From Diadema setosum (lineage: Eukaryota; Echinodermata; Echinoidea; Diadematoida; Diadematidae): a stretch of DNA of 64,000 nt. The stretch is taken from contig CM067062.1 in assembly GCA_033980235.1 (NCBI GenBank), positions 6,263,696 through 6,327,695 on the forward strand, read 5' to 3'. Below are positions 1 to 12,983 of this stretch, piece by piece. A program made the position numbers and the translations under genes. The notes beneath the pieces were generated by a model. It was not told the DNA's origin and searched no databases. It worked only from the letters and a program-made list of their open reading frames with translations. How positions within the stretch are numbered: position 1 is the stretch's first letter; the number at the start of each line of letters is the position of its first letter.

Positions 1-463
1 CATCTCCGAAATGTATGTTTTCTGTCAAGCATTTTACGTGATACAGTACAATATATGTCGATCCTAACTTTATTCTCTTCTCTTTTTTTCAAGCATATCG
101 CGCATTTTGTGGTTACATGTGCATGTTGTTTGTTTATAAATGGTGTAGGGAATATGTTGGAGACGCGGAGAAATCAAATAAAACATTATTTTGATATAGT
201 GTTGTCAATAAAAAGTGGTAAGTGGAAGAGGGACTTGTTTGGTCGCATTTATGTCTTATTTCACTACAGAATGCGAGTTCTATATACATTGCAGCTTCGC
301 CTTGCAGCTATTGTGTGTGGATATGTGTGTGATACAATGTATGAGTTGTGCGTCTCTATGTGTGCTTAAAACAGATACAATACAGATCGCGGAAAAGAGG
401 CCGGAGGAGAGGGAGAGAGGGAGAGGAAGCGGAGAGGGAGGGGCGGAACGGGGCTGTGAATTT

Positions 464-962
464 AGTACAACTGGTGAAAGTTTGACGAAAATTGGCCAAG
501 CTGTCAAATGCTGTGAATTTTAAGTTTCGTTCCCGCGATCGCTGGATAAGAAAACTACATACAGCAATTCGTAATCACATTTAGAAAACTATATAAAAAA
601 AAAGCAACAATGAGGAACAATGAGGATTTCCACGAGCTTTTATATTTTATAAAAAAAAAAGTGCACAATCCTTTCACTTGTTACTGATACATGTTGAGGG
701 TGCATGTAATATAATTCTTCTTGTTTTCTTATAAGAGGTACGCCGAGTGCTCTTTCATTATGCGATAGCTAGAAAAAAAAAACAAAAACATCTGTATGTT
801 GAATTACCTTTTATTTTCCCTTTTATCGTTATCCACGCATGATATCACGAATTGTTGTAATATAGTTCTCTTATCCCGCTTTGGCTGTTCCAAGACTAAC
901 AATTCATAACTTTTGAATTGACTGTCCGTTCTTCCTAAGATTTCACTGGTGTGTTCTGCTGC
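464..962. mobile_element. Degenerate inverted-repeat MITE, copy 1
   Basis: The left part, with AAAGTTTGACGAAAATTGG and CGATCGCTGGATAAGAAAAC, is matched imperfectly in inverse near 870-960. It is the same family as the better preserved copy at 18337-18795. It is old and coding-free. Confidence 0.45.
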
Positions 963-3900
963 TACAAACCGTATTTTGGCATTCACTCAAGCCACATACA
1001 TGTACATTGTAATTGGGTTTCATTCCCCTAAAGAAAAAGAACAAAACACGATACTTGGGTTTCACAGAATCCTGGATGCATGAACAAAAATGTCTTTCTT
1101 GTCGAACGGCTCCACATGTACCTTATACAGATCCTCACAGTGATGCAAGTACTGTATGCAGGTGTACATGTATAGGCACAACAACTTCTTTGCTAGGTAC
1201 GCCAAATTCGCACCTTGAAATCGCCTCTAGCAAATTCGCACCTTGAAATCGCCTTCTGAGGACTTAAAGGTAGGGGATGCCTTTTACAGACCTCCCAAAA
1301 TGCAGCAAAACATTAAATATGAACCTCAGGGGACTTGTTTAGGCCACTGCTGAGAAATTTGGAAGTCAACAGTTATCTACAATTTGAATAATGCACAAAA
1401 CTCAACCACTCAGTAGTTCTGTGTGTCAGCCACACTTAAGCCTTTTTGTTGCAGTCTTCTGTATTTTTTTTTTTATCTATAAACACAAATCTAAAAGTAT
1501 AAGAGCTGATGTAATAGCATATAGAGTGTGTGGCAAGAATGTATATAGAAATTTTTGTAAGTTTTGATGAACTTTCTTCACAAAATATACATGATGGACA
1601 CACATGCAGTGCATATGGGTCTGCAAAGGTAGCCTAGCAATGTACTGGAATTTACGATGAGCCCCGAAAAAATTCAATTCAAAATCTAACGGTCAATGAA
1701 AATGTACTGAATGTTACCTTCCACTTTCAATACTTTATGGGAGTTTCTAAAATGATACTCTCTTCAACATACCACTGTATTTATACAACTCTTCATTTAA
1801 GGCATGCAAATGGGATTCCCTACCTACCGATTGCAGTACATAACCACGCATAAACCTATTCTAACATTTCATCTTGTCTTGAGATTCATGAGGTAATGAC
1901 AGTATATAATTTCATAAGTTTATGTATATTCCTGCCAAATTGACCTACATGATTCTGGGAGTTAATGAATAGTGTGAAAAACTGTAATATTCATCGCGCC
2001 ACCCCTAGCATTACATGTATGAAAATCCTCCATATTCCCTACCTTCCTAATTTGCTGTTTGTTCCAATATAAATCTTCATGGTACTGTTTGTCTGGTCTA
2101 ACTCTGCTTCTCAAATGAACTTGAGTAAAACAACAACAATAACAAAAAACAAAATCAAAGACAAAAAACCCACTTCTCCCTGTTATCATAATACATTACA
2201 AAGATGCACTCATTCAAAGAGTAAAACAATATGTGACTCTGCATGGAAATATACTTTTGAGTATAAAACTTTTATTGTCATTTCAATAACAGAAATGAGT
2301 AAGTATAGAAAGACTTGTGATCCAATGGCTCCTGGATTCACCGTATATTAGTGATTCTGACAAAAACACCAATATGCAGTAGAAATGTTACCTCTATAAT
2401 GTTCTACTTGTATTTACAGCACATGAAACAAATGAAATAAACCACTTTATAAAAGTCATTCAGTGGAAAACAATGAAACATAACGACAAGAGTAGAGAAT
2501 ATCAATGCATTTGTAGACAGGTCAGCTAAAACTCAATCATAGCTAGGCTTGGCTCTCATAGAGCTGTAGAAGACATAATTATCACATCATTATTGTGTAA
2601 AGGATTGCTCCATGTGACGAGCAGATAAAAACAAACCAACCAACCACTTTCAAAGGTTCATGGGGAAGTAAACAGTTCAAAAACTCTGTTCGAGACAAAC
2701 ATTAGCACAATGCATCTAAAAGCACTAATATATTGTAACAAAAATTCTCATTATGAGAAAGTCATTTTCTTGCCCTAAAGTGCACAGTTTCCTTCTTCTT
2801 TTTCCCTTCAAATCCATGATGTTGAAAAGTGTTTATAATTTATTGTACATGCATAACAAAGTGTTAAACCGCTCACATGGAGTTTCTTATTACAGAAGTT
2901 AATTGTATCACATGAATGTAGGTATGCTACACCAAAATATTGCAGACATATGCGCACACATAACATTACAAATGACAGTAAGGGTGGTTAAAATCATTCC
3001 AGTGGATAATGAGCCTGTATGACGGTATATCCCTTCATAATTAGTTATTTCAGGAATATTGAAAACATAAGATGCCGAATTCAGCCAGAATCTCCTCATC
3101 GATATTTGACACTGAGCTTACTGAAGCTATAGTAGTACTTGTGGTGGCTGTATGTATGTGTCAAGTAAGTATAATAATAACAAGAATGTATTCATCAGTA
3201 CTCATGAACATTTAAATGCAACATTCACTAAAATACATTGTAGTTTTAAGATATCCGGGTTGTGAATGCATGACTGTGTATCCCCTGATCTCTATACTGC
3301 TGGCAAAATGAAAGAAAGAACCATTACCTCAGGGCGTCTTTTTTTTCTTAAGATATATAGTAAAAAAATAAAAAAAGATATACATGTACAGTGAAATATG
3401 TTATCCTCATATAAGTATTTCAGTGCATGTCCTCAGAAGAATTCTGATGTTTTATATGGATGTTAACATAATGCAGAGAGGTGACAGCTAGAACTGTTAA
3501 TAAATATGCAACATAAAATCCCCTTTTCTTGGCAACTGAATCAATACATTGTAACTAAAACGATTACATGTAATAACATCTTACCATGTACCTGGTTAAT
3601 GATTACAGATCAATTAATATGGTATATTTGAGTGTTTGTTTGCTTTGTTTTGTCTTGTCTTGTTATGTTGGGGTTTTTTTTCAATGAGGGCAATCAAGTT
3701 GAATGCACACAAAACACAAGGCATAATGTCATTGGGCACCTTGAATTTTATCCCTAACCTTCATGAGAACAGGACCAAACAAGAGACAAAGAAAAAAAAA
3801 CACCGCACAAATGGCCACATAAAATGGGTCATATGAAAGCAATACCAGTAAAAATTGGAGTTACAAATGTAGGCCAGACAAAATGTAGGGAAACTCCAAA

Positions 3901-4488
3901 ATGTCTGATTGTCTTAGAGTCAATCAGCTACCTATGTGTGTAAGAGGGTGTATCAAATTGGCTATGCAGGTCACATGACTGTGAGATTTCTTGTGTTTAC
4001 ATGTGGGCCTACTCCTTTTCTCCTCCTTACATCTTCTAGTATACAAATTGAGAATAGGACTTATCTCAAATTTTTTTACGAAAAATTACACTCTGTCCAG
4101 TTCAACTACACTCTATGTCCAAACATTGTGTGCTTCTGCAAGTCAAGGGAAACTGGTTTTTCTTTGTTTCTTTTTTGTTAGGAGTATTTTTCTGCATTTT
4201 TTGTTTTGTGTAAATACAGAGTAGTGACTTCATAACCCAATTACATTTCAGGGACTATGAAGAAGCTGTTACACAAGGAATACAGTATAACTCAGAAAGG
4301 TGAGGTAATGTGCTGAAAAGACATAATATACCAAAATGTGTATCAAAGTGAACATAGTGGATGTAGTATCTAAGAGAGATCGGATGGTGGCCCCGATAAG
4401 ATTAATTTGATCATACATTCAGAGTCTTGTCACTATTTTCTCTGCTCTGTTTCGACTCACAGATAACTTCTTCTCCTGATCCACTGTC
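963..4488. other. Non-coding stretch with no recognisable gene
   Basis: AT-rich sequence with short frames only, no conserved protein block and no splice-supported exon that I can see. The only structure is the 28-bp duplication listed separately and scattered A/T runs. Confidence 0.6.
1202..1254. repeat. Tandem duplication of a 28-bp unit
   Basis: CAAATTCGCACCTTGAAATC occurs twice, 28 bases apart, with the same following GCCT. Confidence 0.75.
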
Positions 4489-6032
4489 TTAATCCTAAAA
4501 GGGCCGGGGGCGGAATCCCCCCCCCCCCCCCCCCCGACGTTTCGTGCTTTAATTCTGTAACGCGAGAAGGCCTCGTCGCGAGGCTTCTTGACTTTATTTG
4601 TTCAAGTCTCGCGCAACTTTAGAGACCAAATTTGCAACGTCCGCGCATACTTTTGCGAAGCCACGCCCATTTTTGTAACAGAATGTCACCCCAAAATGGG
4701 TACAAGTTTGTGATTTTGTGTACATTTCCTATGGAAAACAGTGCTCTGTCATGAAAGTCATAAAAACCTGATTATTTTTACAATTAATCACTTTCATTTA
4801 TCAATTTTGTGCTAACTATGGTAGAAAAGTGGTCAGTGGGCCGAATGCATAAACGCTAGCAATTGCTTGTGCTAGCCTTTTACTCGAATCCGTATGCATA
4901 AAAACAAGCAATTGCTTGCGAGCAGAAGCTCTTGCTAGCAAGTACAAGCAATTGCTTGCTGTCCGCAAGCAATTGCTTAGAGACCAAGCATTTGCTTAAA
5001 AACGTATGCATAAAACATACCTTTTGCTAGTTCTTGCTAGCAATTGCTTACGATTTTCCAAGCTCTGTAAAATGAGCTTGAGCTTTTGCTTATCTGGGAC
5101 GTTCCCTTTTAAGTATCATTTTCATATTCATGGAAGAAAGACAACAATTGTGAAGCAGTGGTATAAATCTACAAGAAATTACTCTTAAGTAGAGTAAGAA
5201 ATTTTTCATTTCAACAACGGGAATGTCCAGTGGTTAGCACGCAAAATTTGATGAAAAACAGGTAGGATGTATCACTTCGGTGGAGAGCAAGGAGACGTCT
5301 CTCCACGTGCGATCTGACAGATGCGGGCTATTGTAAGCAGTGGTGGGAATCAGCCAGTAATACGAGTGTGTGTATAGTTGTGTGTGTGTGCGTCTGTGTG
5401 TGCATTTATGAGTGTCATTTCATAGCTCTTCTGCTATGTCAGGAAATGTTTCCGCACACACATGCCCTTTCAAATGCATGCTGCCACACTCGCCTTTGTT
5501 CTTGTGTTCGCACAGGCGTGACGCTATTGTTCGAACCCTAAGCAATTGCTTGCTGAATGCAAGCAAAAGGTATGTGCACAAGCAAAAGATTATGCATATG
5601 TATTTAAGCAATTGCTTGAGCTACACCTTTTACTAGACGAGCTTGTGCTTTTGCTTGAAGCAATTGCTTACAAGCAATTGCTTGTTTTATGCATTCGGCC
5701 CAGTGACAATTTCCAATGAAAAATCAAAGAAAAAACAAAAGTTGAAAAACAACGAAATACATAAGAATTTCTGAAAACACTAAAATACATAAGAATTGAA
5801 ATGAGTTTTGGAACTTTTGTGATGTACAATTGTTGAATATGCTAAAACAGATATACAGATCAAAAATTAGACTCTCAATGATTTTAATTAGGCTAAAATA
5901 TGATCTTGAGCTTAATTTGCATAATTAATTAATTGAAATTAGAAATTGGGGGGGGGGGGGTGCCGGAATCCATCCCCCCTGGTCTGAGCATAGCCAAAAA
6001 AGTAAAAAAAAGCCCGGCCCCTTTAGGTTTAA
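4489..6032. mobile_element. Non-autonomous DNA transposon with TTAA ends, hosting a second element
   Basis: The ends are inverted: the left begins TTAATCCTAAAAGGGCCGGG, and the right, read on the minus strand, begins TTAAACCTAAAGGGGCCGGG. A poly-C run after the left end mirrors a poly-G run before the right end. TTAA at both edges fits a TTAA target duplication of piggyBac type. There is no transposase frame. The element is interrupted at 4839-5700 by another transposon. Confidence 0.7.
4839..5700. mobile_element. Nested MITE with GGCCGAATGCAT ends and palindrome array
   Basis: Terminal inverted repeats GGCCGAATGCATAAA are flanked by a perfect 5-bp duplication CAGTG (4834-4838 and 5701-5705), which marks an insertion into the older TTAA-ended element. 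About nine copies of the palindrome AAGCAATTGCTT crowd the two ends: about 4856-5046 and 5540-5687. The middle holds GT-rich sequence and no transposase. Confidence 0.8.
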
Positions 6033-6447
6033 TATGTGTGACATATCAATGCTATCAATAACAATCTAGTTACTACATGTATAAACAAATTACTTGAGCT
6101 TAAATATATATGTATCCATTATACACCTCTTGATTTTTTTTTTTATCAGAATACAACTCAAATTGGATGGCAAATTGGATGGACAAATAATCTAACTTTA
6201 TAGTCTATCTAATCAGGTAAAACAGCTGCTTTATTTCATCATGTACCATACATTATCTATTCCCATCACTACATAATCTCATAAATATCTTATTTACAAT
6301 GTCACGGAATACATTCTACATGTTCATTCAACAACTTCACTCTATGTTGTTACAGTTACAGGTAAAGTGGTCAATAGCGACAGAGAGAATGGAGAAGAAA
6401 TACCAATACAATATAAACCATACATTCTAGGCACTTAACACATCAAT

Positions 6448-6975
6448 GTACCATACTTCAGAAAGTACACGTAAGCAAATCTACAAAAAAACAAATTTTT
6501 ATACTTAAAATGTTTCAAAACACATACTGTCATGCATATGTATATATATGCAAATAAAATGATTGATGTAACTACCTCACTCACATTTTGTGCTGCATAC
6601 AGGAGAAATGAATAATTTGATAAACAGGGTTACCTTGTTCAAGGTTTTCTATGAGCTTCACTCACACACTTTGTTCATACCAGGTACAAACAGTATTATC
6701 CCACTACAGAATGTACCATACTTCAGAAAGTAGGGCCTACACATAAGCAAATCTACAAAACACAAATTATCATACTTAATTTGTTTCAAAACACATGCCG
6801 TCATGCATATCTATATACAAATAAAATAATTGATGTAACTACCTCACGCACATTTGTGCTGTGCAGGAGAAATGAATTTGATAAACAGGGTTACCTCGTT
6901 CAAGATTTTCTCTATGAGCTAAACCTACACATGTTCATACCAGGTACAAACAGTATTATCCCGCAGCAGAATGAG
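6448..6975. repeat. Tandem segmental duplication, 2 copies of about 265 bp
   Basis: GTACCATACTTCAGAAAGTA starts at 6448 and almost identically at 6713. The following 260 bases align through CAAATCTAC, TTGATGTAACTACCTCAC and GGTACAAACAGTATTATCCC with small indels. The copies lie 3' of POLD4 and are not coding. Confidence 0.85.
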
Positions 6976-7133
6976 CAGCTCTTGTACACCCAAAAGCCTG
7001 CTGATATTCTATCATTAAAAGTTAGACAAGTCCTGAGGTTGAGGTCTATTCTGAAGTATAAAATGTAATGCACATTTTGGGTAGAGCAAACTCATTTTCA
7101 AAATTCATGAAATTCTTCCGTTGACATGTTTTC

Positions 7134-7201
7134 ATTGCAACTGATTGACAAATTGTCCTGCATCGATGCTGATGTAGGGCAATTTGTCAACCAGTTGCAA
7201 T
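7134..7201. repeat. Strong hairpin of pre-miRNA size
   Basis: Two 31-base arms (from ATTGCAACTG to CTGCATC, and GATGTAGG to AGTTGCAAT) flank a 6-base loop. As RNA from the plus strand, the arms differ by one A-C mismatch and two G-U pairs. It lies about 420 bases beyond the POLD4 stop codon. Confidence 0.6.
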
Positions 7202-7620
7202 CAAACTCATTTTGCATTTCTAATCCATGATGTTGAAAAAAAAAATGAAAGTGATGCTGCTCTGTGCTGTAACTGTGAAAAAATTATGCTAATTATTATG
7301 GCACTTCTTCCTTTTGGCATCAAACTGAAGGGTCCACACTGCATGTGACTCCTAGATAACATCAGATGCAACAAGTATCAGCAACATGTACACACTATCT
7401 TCCCCTTTTTCTTGACAACTTCTTCTTGAAGACAACATACAGGATATCACTTTCCACTTGTTACAGTGAGTGGCATCCTGCATTTGGTCTATGCAAGTGA
7501 CTACCTTTGGCATATGAGCAAGGTAAACAAAAGTATGTCAGGTTTCTTGTTTGATCGATAGCCAAGTGTCATTAAAGCCTCGATTAGAATCAAACCTTCC
7601 TTGTACATCCATCATGCCTG

Positions 7621-10600
7621 TTAGATTGGATAGCCAGTCCAGATACTGCAAAGGACAAGATAAAATTCAGGAAAAATTACAATGTATTGCTGGTATGCAC
7701 CCAGCACCGTGGGGTACTGCATTGTACGGTGCCATCTTGTGTTCATTAGATGTATAACTTACACACTGTCACCAAGGCAGGCCAAAACCTACCAGCTGTC
7801 TATAATACATATCACCAGAGATGTCAATTCAGCCCTGCCACAAATTTATTTTTCTTACCAAAAGTGATAATACAGTACTACATGTGTATATGTTTTTAAA
7901 TGTTTTCAAAATATGTCATTACAATTTTGAACAATTTTTCAGAATGAGATCATTCTAATCCACGAATATGCAATATTTACTTATCTTATGTCTCATGGAT
8001 TTGTTATGCATAATCAGTGGTGCAGTTGTCTGTGTTTGCCAGTGAAATCTGTAGCATAGTGTTTGTTATGAGAACTGATGTTATGATGATACTGCATTGC
8101 TGAGCTCATTTTTACTATAACATTTTCTTCCCAAAAGGACCAAATATTACTTTTATCCATGTCTTTTATCCCAGGATACAGCCCTTTGAAAAAAAAAAAA
8201 AAATAATTCGACAAAATGACAGTTTTGCATTTGGTACTCTGGGGTACAAAACTTGCATCATATGACATTCTGTAGGCACTACATATTGTGCATTTGATGT
8301 TGCATTGTGCGCAAACATTTGATACATGCATGGAATAACATATACAGGGGTGGATCCAGTTCTGTAAGGAGGGGACGCCTTTACAAAATTAAAGGGAAGG
8401 GTGCACACCTCCCCATTTTTTCTTTTTATTTCTTTTGTTTCCCCCCCCCCAAAAAAAATAAATAAATAAATAAATAAATAAAGGGGGGGGGGGGGGGTGC
8501 GCCCCTGATGTGCTCCCCCTTGATCCGCCACTGCATATTGATGCCTATATGCTCACAAGCAGGCATTCCTGAGGAAGGTAGACATGAGATTACTGAGGCA
8601 ATCAATGCCACATTACTTGAACCAACAAGAGCGACATAATAAATTCTGCAGTGTGATGCCTGTAACTTAACATATTGATAAATGATGGCATGGTCAGTTC
8701 TTTATGAAAAATTCAACTTCCTTATAGGCACAAGCCAAGTTGAATCGACAGCTAGTACTTATATGAAATAAATTCTTAGGTTGGAATATGATAAAGGGGA
8801 CATATGTCATGACAAGCGATCTACGCCTTTTGTGTCCTTGATATTTCTGGTCGTTTATTTTGTTTGTTTGGGGGACAAGGTTGAGACTAAGTGCTGGCTT
8901 TCTCTGCAAGAAACATTTAAACTTGTTCATGCATGCAATTCCCTGCCAAATCTCTCATATTGACATTTACACCCACATCAATATTGACAACTTACGTTTC
9001 TCCCTCGTTTTCAAACTTTGTGCCACTTATTCTCATGTAGGCCTACATTCTTCCTTGCAGATTGCTCATTGAAGACAATATCCAGGTTGTAAACATGAAT
9101 TACACTTACTTTTGCACATACTCTTCATCATCCTTATGCTCCAGTACCAGGTCCTTGATGTTCTTGGGTGGGTTGTACCCATGCCTCTCTGCTCTCTCCC
9201 ACCTCTCTAGCCGAGTGATTCCTGAGCAGACCGGGACAAAAATCAGACATATACCCCATATTCAGTAGGGCCTACACTTTTAGTAGTTGCAATGGCACAT
9301 CAGGACACAAACTATAACCAAGACAACATCAAAGAAAATGACACAAGCTCTCCAAAGCTGTTTTAAAAAAAATGCATAATGGAACTGGTTAAAGAAAAAA
9401 AAGAGGAAATAAATATGTTACCCGCTACAACAAAAGGATCCTAAAGTCGCTGACGGGCGAGCCAAGCATGGCCCAGAAAAATGCTATTTTCAGGCCTTTC
9501 CTTTGATCATTTAGCTTCGAAATTTCGGCAGATGATAGAAGATACATTAGACTACAAAATTATGTAAAAACAGAAATCCGAATGTTCTGACGGATTTTGG
9601 TGATCTGACTTCAAAATCGATTTTCTCGGCTCACCCGTCAGCCACTTTAGGATCCTTTTGTTGTAGCGGGTCACATATAGAAATAAAAGTCATTACACAA
9701 ACACAAACACTTTGGGACTAGAGGTACATATAGAGAGAGGGATATGAAGCCACTGGAACATTCATGTAAGATGTCTTTTTAACGTGTTAGATTTATAATC
9801 CACCCCACGAGGGTAGCCAAAACTGTTGGCCAATATCCAGTGTTTTGCACCAAATGGGGTTAAAGGGAATGGCTAGTAACTGATCAGAGGGAATCAGTGG
9901 GAATGCTGGGGGATGATTGTTCCAGTCCTTGTGGGATTCATTTAAGAGTACATTATACTTTGTATATCTATTGTTGTGTGAAAATTATTTGCTTCAGAAT
10001 GGTCTCATATTCAGGTAATGTGCAGTTCAAAGTTTCCAGGTTAGCATGCCTGTACATTATCGGGGCGATCGTTAACGGATCAGTTACTAGCCATCCCCTT
10101 TAAGATAGTGGTTGGGAGCTCTTCCTCCATTTACAAAGGTGCAAATACCATATGTCCAACCAGTATTTCTGGCTCTCTTTTCTGCAAAAGCACAAACTCT
10201 GAACCACCCTTCATCTCTAATCATTTACAAAAATAATGACATAATTCTTTGTTATTTGGAATGCAAGAATAGATATCAAAGCTTCTAGAATGATGGTATG
10301 AGCAAACTTGCGACAGATAGTGACCGTTAGAATCATTTAAATGTCAGAATTCTAGTTTAAATTGGTGACCTGTGCATGTGTAAACATTGATGTGTTCACG
10401 AACATATTGACCAGTGTATTGCATGCACTGTCCTCTCTATACAGTATTTGTTTTGTGCATGATTATGATTCACATTTTTCTCATGAAGCAATTAATCGAT
10501 TTTTTTCCTATACAGGAAACAGTGATTTTTTTTTTCACTAATGCATCCTCAAAGACAGATGAAGAGAATTCATAATATTGCAGATTTATGAGGTTATTGA

Positions 10601-12983
10601 ACACACAGACATTATTTTTCTTTGAACACTTTACAAGGGACAAAAACTGCCATATGAACTGATGGCTAGTTTGAAAGGCCTACAGAATGTGATGTATGGC
10701 AGAATGGTCTACACATTGTCACAACTCCTCATAATTGATTGATTCAAGTGAACTTCATTTTTCACTATATATGTTGCTGATCTTTTGTCACTGGTCTCCA
10801 TAATTGACTTTCTCTACGGATTTATTCTGCCTCTATAAGCAGTAAACACTCAACAAAAATTTTGCAAAGAGCTCTTTTTAGAGGGCATTCGCTGAAATCA
10901 ACCTAGTCTCCATTGTACACATACATGTAATACATGTACTACAAGATCTTGTGAACCAGCTTATTGAAGGGGAAAAGTCATACCTGTACATGGACCAAAC
11001 CTCCAGTCTAGGTCAAACTCCCTCAGCTTGTTCAGGTGCTCTTGTCTGATTAGATCATCTGCCCTTACCACTTCATCTGGAGTAAGAAATCATGGAGTGA
11101 TCGGTGAAGTAGAATTAAGCTTGAAGTTGAAGTTTAGTCTAGCTGTATCACTGTTTGTAATCAGATCCATGCTTTCTGATTCACTGAAACACTTAACCAT
11201 CATGACCATTGAAAGATATTATGGGACACATGTCCCTAATGGTACCCTGGTGTACAACTCAACTGCCCCTTTTAGATTCAAATGGAACCACAAGTTCAAT
11301 GATTGATACCAGAAACTTGCAGCTATAGTCGTCAAACGCTAACGATGCTGAATTCAAGTGCGCTAAGGAAGGAGCCCACACCTCGCCACCCCGCTCTCCC
11401 ATACATGTACAGTATTGTAGACATGTGAAGCATTTTAAAAGATGTGTGCAGGTGACTATCATGATACTGATAACTGTACGTTCCTCACATAAAAGATAAA
11501 AAAAAAAAAAAAAATGTTTTGTCTTCACCTCACTTTGCTTGGTTTGTGCTAACCCTGCAAAGTTTCAAGCGTACTGAACACAGTCCCAGGCATAGATTTT
11601 CGTTACAAGTGCACTTGTAGCAATTTTATGCAGGGTGACGATATTCGGGCCCCTGTCGAGGTATGGGGGCACCTCACTATAATTTCAGATCCTCAACATC
11701 ATTCACAACTCTGATGTGCAGCCTCATTCAGGTTCCATCCATATGTAACAGGTCACATGAGCACCCTCTTCTAGTTCTACGCTTGTCTAATATAAGTTAC
11801 ACTCGACAGGTTCTTCAGTTGTTGTTGTATGTACATTCGTAGATGTGTTTATCTAGATATTAATAGAATCCCTCAGAATCCCTGTGCTGTACACGTGTAT
11901 GTATAGTAAGGGTGGTAGATCTCGTGCAGGGACTTAATGGTCGCTCGCGCATAGCGAAACTGCGTATAGCAAGCAATATTACGCGTGGGACTAAGCGCAA
12001 AATTTGCCGATACGCCCATGGAATAAACATACCTGACAACCGCTAAACATGAGAAGGAAGCCGGTAAGAAATTTTGATTTCGAACAAATTTTTCACTAAA
12101 TTTCCAATCTTTTCGAGCAAATTTTTCACTAAATTTCCAATTTTTTACCTTGTAATTTACCTACATGTACCTTAGTTTAAAATCTGTTTTAAGGATGTTG
12201 TAGCCTAGACGTGTCGTCTCGCTTGTCTCATTCGTAGCCGATAGAATTCGTAATTTGTTCGATCGATCGTTTATAATATTTTACGAAAGCCAAAGCATGT
12301 TACAGCCGCAGAGGGGCAGACACTTTCACGCATGAAACTACATTAGGGCAGCTGCGAGACCTTTACATACCCCAAGAAATTGAACGCATAAAATTAAGTC
12401 CGACATACAAACGGCGACAGCGCACCACTCCGTCATCGTATCATCAGGAGATTCTGGGAGGTGATTTTTCTGCAATTTCGTGATCGTGCGCGATATCTAG
12501 ACCCCTCAACCATACAATTTTGTACATGTAGACTCCTCACATAGATTTTCTACCAACTTTTACACAGATCAGATCTCTAGTAACTCTCACTCACAGCCTA
12601 CTAAACTAGATCTACTGTAGTATTGAACTGCACTTCTCTTGTACCTCATAGTGACCGAGGGATTTGTTTTAAATCCCTAGGCCTAGAGGTATAAAATGAA
12701 AAGGCAAACCCTGACGGTACAAGCCAGATCGTTTCAACAGATTTCGGCTTTCACACCATACAAGCAGTCTCACAGCATTTTGCACAGGGTCACACACACG
12801 CGCATTCCATTGATTGGCATTGTAGCACTCACCTCGTTGTGTAGTTTGATGCCTACTGATACTGTCTGACGATTTAATCGGCCTGCCTGGAGTTTTCTTT
12901 CCTCGTGTTTTCGAGTTACTGGCAGATTTCTGCTGCGTGAATTTGTCAGTAATCAAAGGTTGAGATGTGACTTTACTCGTCAT
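7621..12983 (-). CDS. POLD4: DNA polymerase delta subunit 4 (p12), complete 4-exon gene
   Basis: POLD4 is the smallest subunit of the nuclear replicative polymerase delta; it stabilises the holoenzyme and contacts PCNA. Coding exons in gene order are 12983-12833, 11076-10984, 9221-9110 and 7645-7621. Phases match at all three junctions and give 126 residues (human p12 has 107). Residues 8-15 read QPLITDKF, matching the conserved LITD PCNA-contact segment near the family's N-terminus. Residues 17-50 are a basic, serine-rich linker. The family block is present at residues 69-89: REFDLDW, then FGPCTGITRLERW. The C-terminus is IWTGYPI, equivalent to the LWHLYPL end of the human protein, and is encoded by a 25-nt terminal exon. 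The start is the first ATG of exon 1. Introns 2 and 3 carry MITEs. No clear AATAAA was seen just after the stop. The identification rests on several conserved blocks in the right order. Confidence 0.9.
8345..8533. mobile_element. hAT-like MITE in POLD4 intron 3
   Basis: The ends are CAGGGGTGGATCCAG and, in inverse, CAGTGGCGGATCAAG, a terminal form common among hAT elements. The interior is short, with a C-run, an AAAT repeat and a G-run. The flanks share only CATAT, so no clean 8-bp duplication is seen. Confidence 0.6.
9413..9678. mobile_element. Palindromic MITE in POLD4 intron 2
   Basis: Inverted ends share ACCCGCTACAACAAAAGGAT, extended to about 50 bp with few mismatches. TA lies at both edges (9414-9415 and 9676-9677), which fits a Tc1/mariner-type target. 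There is no coding capacity. Confidence 0.75.
9860..10103. mobile_element. TTAA-flanked MITE in POLD4 intron 2
   Basis: The left end TTAAAGGGAATGGCTAGTAA is inverted at the right end as TTAAAGGGGATGGCTAGTAA, both continuing into CTGATC. Terminal TTAA suggests a piggyBac-type target site. Confidence 0.75.
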
